A DNA stretch of 64,000 nucleotides from Tagaea sp. CACIAM 22H2 (GTDB lineage: Bacteria > Pseudomonadota > Alphaproteobacteria > CACIAM-22H2): the NCBI GenBank assembly GCA_014444615.1, contig PVXE01000002.1:62001-126000 (forward strand), read 5' to 3'. Of this stretch, positions 61,840-64,000 are shown one piece after another. Positions within the stretch are counted from its first letter, which is position 1. Every line of letters begins with the position of its first letter. The position numbers and the translations under genes are program-made. The notes beneath the pieces were generated by a model, which was not told the DNA's origin, ran no database searches, and saw only the letters and a program-made list of their open reading frames with translations.

Positions 61840-63107
61840 GACGCCACCTCGCGCGGATCGACGATCATGCCGGCGACGGCGGCGGCCGCGACCGTGTAGG
61901 GCGAGCCCAAATAAACCTTGGAGCTCGACGCACCCATGCGGCCTTTGAAGTTGCGCGCGGTCGACGCGATGCAGACTTCGTCCTCCGCCAACACGCCCGC
62001 ACCATAGCCGGCACACGCCCCGCAGCCCGACGGCATCAGAATGGCGCCGGCTTCGGCCAGTGCGGCCAGCGTGCCGTCGGCCGCCGCTTCGGCGGTCGCG
62101 CGCGCGGTCGCGGGGGCGACGAGCAAGCGTACGTTGGGCGCCACGCGTTTGCCGCGCAGCACGCTCGCCGCCATGCGCAGGTCGTTGATCTTCGCGCCCG
62201 TGCAGGCGCCGATATAGGCTTGATGAATGGCCACACCGCGCTGCTCGGCGGCAGGGCCGGAATTCGCCGGGCTGTGCGGGGCGGCGACTTGCGGGGCCAA
62301 GTCGCTCGCATCGAATTCCTCGACGCGTAGATATTCGGCCCCCGCATCGCCTTGCCAGCGCGCCGTGTCGATGTTGGTCACGCCGCGCTCGGCGAGGAAA
62401 TACTCGGTCACGGCGTCGGGCGCGATCAGGCCGACTTGCGCGCCCAATTCGGCGGCCATGTTGCAAAGGGTCATGCGCTCGAACATCGGCAGGCCGGAAA
62501 TCGCGTCGCCCGCGTATTGCACGACCTGATACTCGGCGCCGCCCATACCCAGGCGCTTGCACAGCGCGAGCATCATGTCCTTGGCCGAGACCATCGGCCC
62601 GAGCTTGCCGCGCCAATTCAGCAGAATGGTGCCGGGCGTTTTCAGCCAGATCTCGCCGGTGACGACGGCGCCGCACATTTCGGTGGCGCCGACGCCGAAC
62701 ATGAAACAACCGAACGCGCCGCCGGTGGGCGAGTGGCTGTCGCCGCCGACGACGAACATGCCGGGGCGCAGATGGCCGTTCTCCGGCAGCACGACATGGC
62801 AAATACCCTGCATGTCGTGAAAGCGCTCGATCTTGTGGTCGCGCACGAATTCGCGCGTGAGTTTCAGGATCGATGCGCTTTCCGCATCGACCGCGGGCAC
62901 GTAATGGTCGCTGACGACGACGACCTTGCTCGGGTCCCAAATCGACGCACCCAAGCGCTTCAGCATCGGCTGCAAGCGGCGCGGGCCGCCGGAATCGTGC
63001 ATCATCGCGAGGTCGATGTTGCAGGTCACGACTTCGCCCACATCGACATGCGCCCGCCCGGCGGCGCGCGCGACGATCTTCTGGGTGAGGGTTTGGGGCC
63101 TGTTCAT
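61836..63107 (-). CDS. Aconitase-family hydratase large subunit (LeuC-like)
   Basis: 423 aa. Fe-S ligands are visible: Cys in AYIGACTGAKINDLR and the pair in MPSGCGACAGYGAG. GDSHSPTGGAFGCFMFGVGATEM is the second family motif. The first Cys motif has G-A-K instead of the N-x-R of LeuC (CTNGRIEDL), pointing to a different substrate than isopropylmalate. First gene of the six-gene minus operon; the promoter lies in the 306-base gap before it. Confidence 0.9.
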   Translation of the reverse strand: MNRPQTLTQKIVARAAGRAHVDVGEVVTCNIDLAMMHDSGGPRRLQPMLKRLGASIWDPSKVVVVSDHYVPAVDAESASILKLTREFVRDHKIERFHDMQGICHVVLPENGHLRPGMFVVGGDSHSPTGGAFGCFMFGVGATEMCGAVVTGEIWLKTPGTILLNWRGKLGPMVSAKDMMLALCKRLGMGGAEYQVVQYAGDAISGLPMFERMTLCNMAAELGAQVGLIAPDAVTEYFLAERGVTNIDTARWQGDAGAEYLRVEEFDASDLAPQVAAPHSPANSGPAAEQRGVAIHQAYIGACTGAKINDLRMAASVLRGKRVAPNVRLLVAPATARATAEAAADGTLAALAEAGAILMPSGCGACAGYGAGVLAEDEVCIASTARNFKGRMGASSSKVYLGSPYTVAAAAVAGMIVDPREVAS

Positions 63108-63185
63108 GCCTGTTCGCGGGACCTTGGTATTTTTAAGTCCGATGCGACGAATCGGGCGGGGGCCCGTTCCGTCGCCGGACTAGCT

Positions 63186-63209
63186 ATAAAGATATAGCTT
63201 TATATCTTT
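63186..63209. promoter_or_regulatory. AT-rich overlapping inverted repeats, candidate operator
   Basis: AAAGATATA (63188-63196), four-base spacer GCTT, TATATCTTT (63201-63209): a perfect 9-bp inverted repeat. A second palindrome TATAAAG/CTTTATA overlaps it (63185-63191 and 63198-63204). It lies 79 bases before the large-subunit start, and ATAAAGATATAG here matches the element at 52002-52013 in 10 of 12 bases. Confidence 0.65.
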
Positions 63210-63248
63210 TTGTCTAGCCGCCGCGTGACAGCGCTGACCGAACGGAAA

Positions 63249-63316
63249 GTCCGGCCCGACGATGCGGCCGCCGCCGCATTTGCGACTATGTTGAACGGCC
63301 TAAATTCGGGCCGGAC
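63249..63316. other. Nested stem structure
   Basis: Outer arms GTCCGGCCCGA (63249-63259) and TCGGGCCGGAC (63306-63316) are perfect 11-base complements. Inside, ATGCGGC (63262-63268) and GCCGCAT (63273-63279) form a second 7-bp stem with four-base loop. No T run follows either strand clearly. It may be a terminator-like or processed RNA structure. Confidence 0.5.
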
Positions 63317-63413
63317 GACTTTACGCTTCACGGCAATTCTAGTCGCGCCGCGCGTCAGCGGCGCAAGGGAACGCGATACGATCAAGCGCCCTCAGCAAGC
63401 CCAACCAAAAGCG

Positions 63414-64000
63414 CTATGGCCGCGCGTATTTCCAGATCGTCGTCCGCGAAACGCCGAGCAGTCGCGCGGCTTCGCTGCGGTTGCCGCCGGTTTTCGCCAA
63501 CGCGTCGCGCACACGATCCTTGATCGCGGCTTTCGCGGCGTCGTCGAGAGAGCCCGATGCGGCCCCGCGCGATGGGGCGAAATCCAGCGTCGTTTCGGGA
63601 AAGAGATCGTCGACATCGATGATGTCGCCGTCGCCCAAGGCTGCCGCGCGCTCGACGCGATTGCGCAGCTCGCGCACATTGCCGGGCCAATCATGCGCAA
63701 TCATCGCGTCGATCGCTTCGGGCGCGAATTCCTTGCGCGGTGCCGTCGGCAGGAAACCGCGCGCAAGCTCCGCGATGTCCTCGATTCGGGCGCGCAGGGG
63801 CGGCACGGCCAGGGCGATCACGTTCAGGCGGAAATAGAGATCCTCGCGGAACGCGCCCGCGCGCACACGCTCGGCGAGATCGGCATGCGTCGCCGCGACG
63901 ATCCGCGCGCGAAAGGGCAGATCCGCTTTGGCGCCGAGCGGGCGGAATTCGCGCGCCTCGACCAGCCGCAGCAGTTTCGCTTGAAGATCGAGCGGAAACT
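63414..64000 (-). CDS. Sigma54-dependent Fis-family transcriptional activator, C-terminal part
   Basis: Partial; the gene continues beyond the window. The visible 194 residues include the AAA+ end (LRLVEAREFRPLGAK, sensor-1 region RIVAATHADLAERV, Arg-finger motif FREDLYFRLNVIAL, and the lid HDWPGNVRELRNRVERAA). A C-terminal Fis HTH reads NRSEAARLLGVSRTTIWKYARP. Such activators open sigma54 promoters in response to an N-terminal sensor not seen here. Situated upstream of the hydratase-lyase operon on the same strand, it may control it, though no -24/-12 GGCAC-N5-TTGC element was found in the gap. Confidence 0.92.
   Translation of the reverse strand, partial: FPLDLQAKLLRLVEAREFRPLGAKADLPFRARIVAATHADLAERVRAGAFREDLYFRLNVIALAVPPLRARIEDIAELARGFLPTAPRKEFAPEAIDAMIAHDWPGNVRELRNRVERAAALGDGDIIDVDDLFPETTLDFAPSRGAASGSLDDAAKAAIKDRVRDALAKTGGNRSEAARLLGVSRTTIWKYARP

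Larger units (their letters stand above)
63108..63413. other. 306-base gene-free stretch
   Basis: No open frame of note. It holds the promoter region of the hydratase-lyase-hydantoinase operon, including the AT-rich inverted repeat at 63186-63209, and a structured GC-rich segment at 63249-63316 that may terminate the regulator transcript. No tRNA or known riboswitch was recognised. Confidence 0.6.

Noticed and set aside
63153..63166. CGGGC/GCCCG short stem before the hydratase operon
   Set aside because: Only 5 bp, common by chance at this GC content and without a T run.

Overview
The window is a GC-rich, densely coded bacterial chromosome segment. The aerobic (CobG-type) cobalamin genes, TRAP, NMT1-type and Dpp-type importers, NodT/MdtABC-type RND efflux and start-stop overlapped operons suggest an alphaproteobacterium, probably Rhodospirillales-like. 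The genus cannot be fixed from sequence alone. No rRNA, tRNA, CRISPR, insertion sequence or phage gene was seen. It reads as a metabolic chromosome with a large catabolic accessory section.

Layout. (1) 1-2731: tail of an NMT1/THI5-like ABC importer operon (binding protein with a frameshift, permease, ATPase) ending in a divergent shikimate-dehydrogenase-like gene. (2) 2732-11617, minus strand: four-gene tripartite efflux operon, mdtA-mdtB-mdtC plus a NodT-type outer-membrane lipoprotein. (3) 11837-13692: DUF1826 gene and a CobW/ZigA-type GTPase behind a near-perfect Zur box. (4) 13922-21004: cobF, cobL, cobG-cobH-cobI-cobJ and cobK, with cobJ carrying an N-terminal CbiG-like half; then a SpoU rRNA methyltransferase. 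(5) 21897-31792: sugar ABC importer split over several transcripts, with two ROK proteins, a glucosamine-6-phosphate deaminase homologue, an argininosuccinate-lyase-like enzyme and a metallo-beta-lactamase-fold hydrolase. A perfect inverted repeat precedes the first ROK gene. (6) 31916-41161: nine-gene operon with a GntR-type regulator, a complete Dpp-type peptide/opine ABC importer, an SDR dehydrogenase, a polysaccharide-deacetylase-fold hydrolase and a gamma-glutamyltransferase. Two identical-spacing palindromes sit 21 bp apart upstream.

(7) 41200-63107 is the least ordinary part. It has a seven-gene minus-strand operon (methyltransferase, M24 hydrolase, SDR, two paralogous TIGR04076-like proteins, AllA-like protein, GMC oxidoreductase). 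A divergent pair of carboxymuconolactone-decarboxylase-family genes follows, then a TRAP importer with its own terminator. Next come a plus-strand operon (FAD oxidoreductase, alpha/beta hydrolase with an altered nucleophile elbow, unknown protein), a GntR/UTRA regulator, and a six-gene minus-strand operon. That last operon encodes an aconitase-family large/small pair, an isocitrate-lyase/PEP-mutase-family lyase, hydantoinase/oxoprolinase B and A, and an isochorismatase-fold protein with Gly in place of the catalytic Cys. Three of its promoter regions share an AT-rich motif close to ATAAWGATATAK, suggesting one regulon.

(8) 63414-64000: C-terminal part of a sigma54-dependent Fis-type activator that runs off the window. 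How the genes in (7) join into one pathway is inference; the substrate is unknown. The best hypothesis is uptake of an organic acid through TRAP, amide or ring opening, then hydratase plus lyase cleavage like the dimethylmalate branch of nicotinate degradation.
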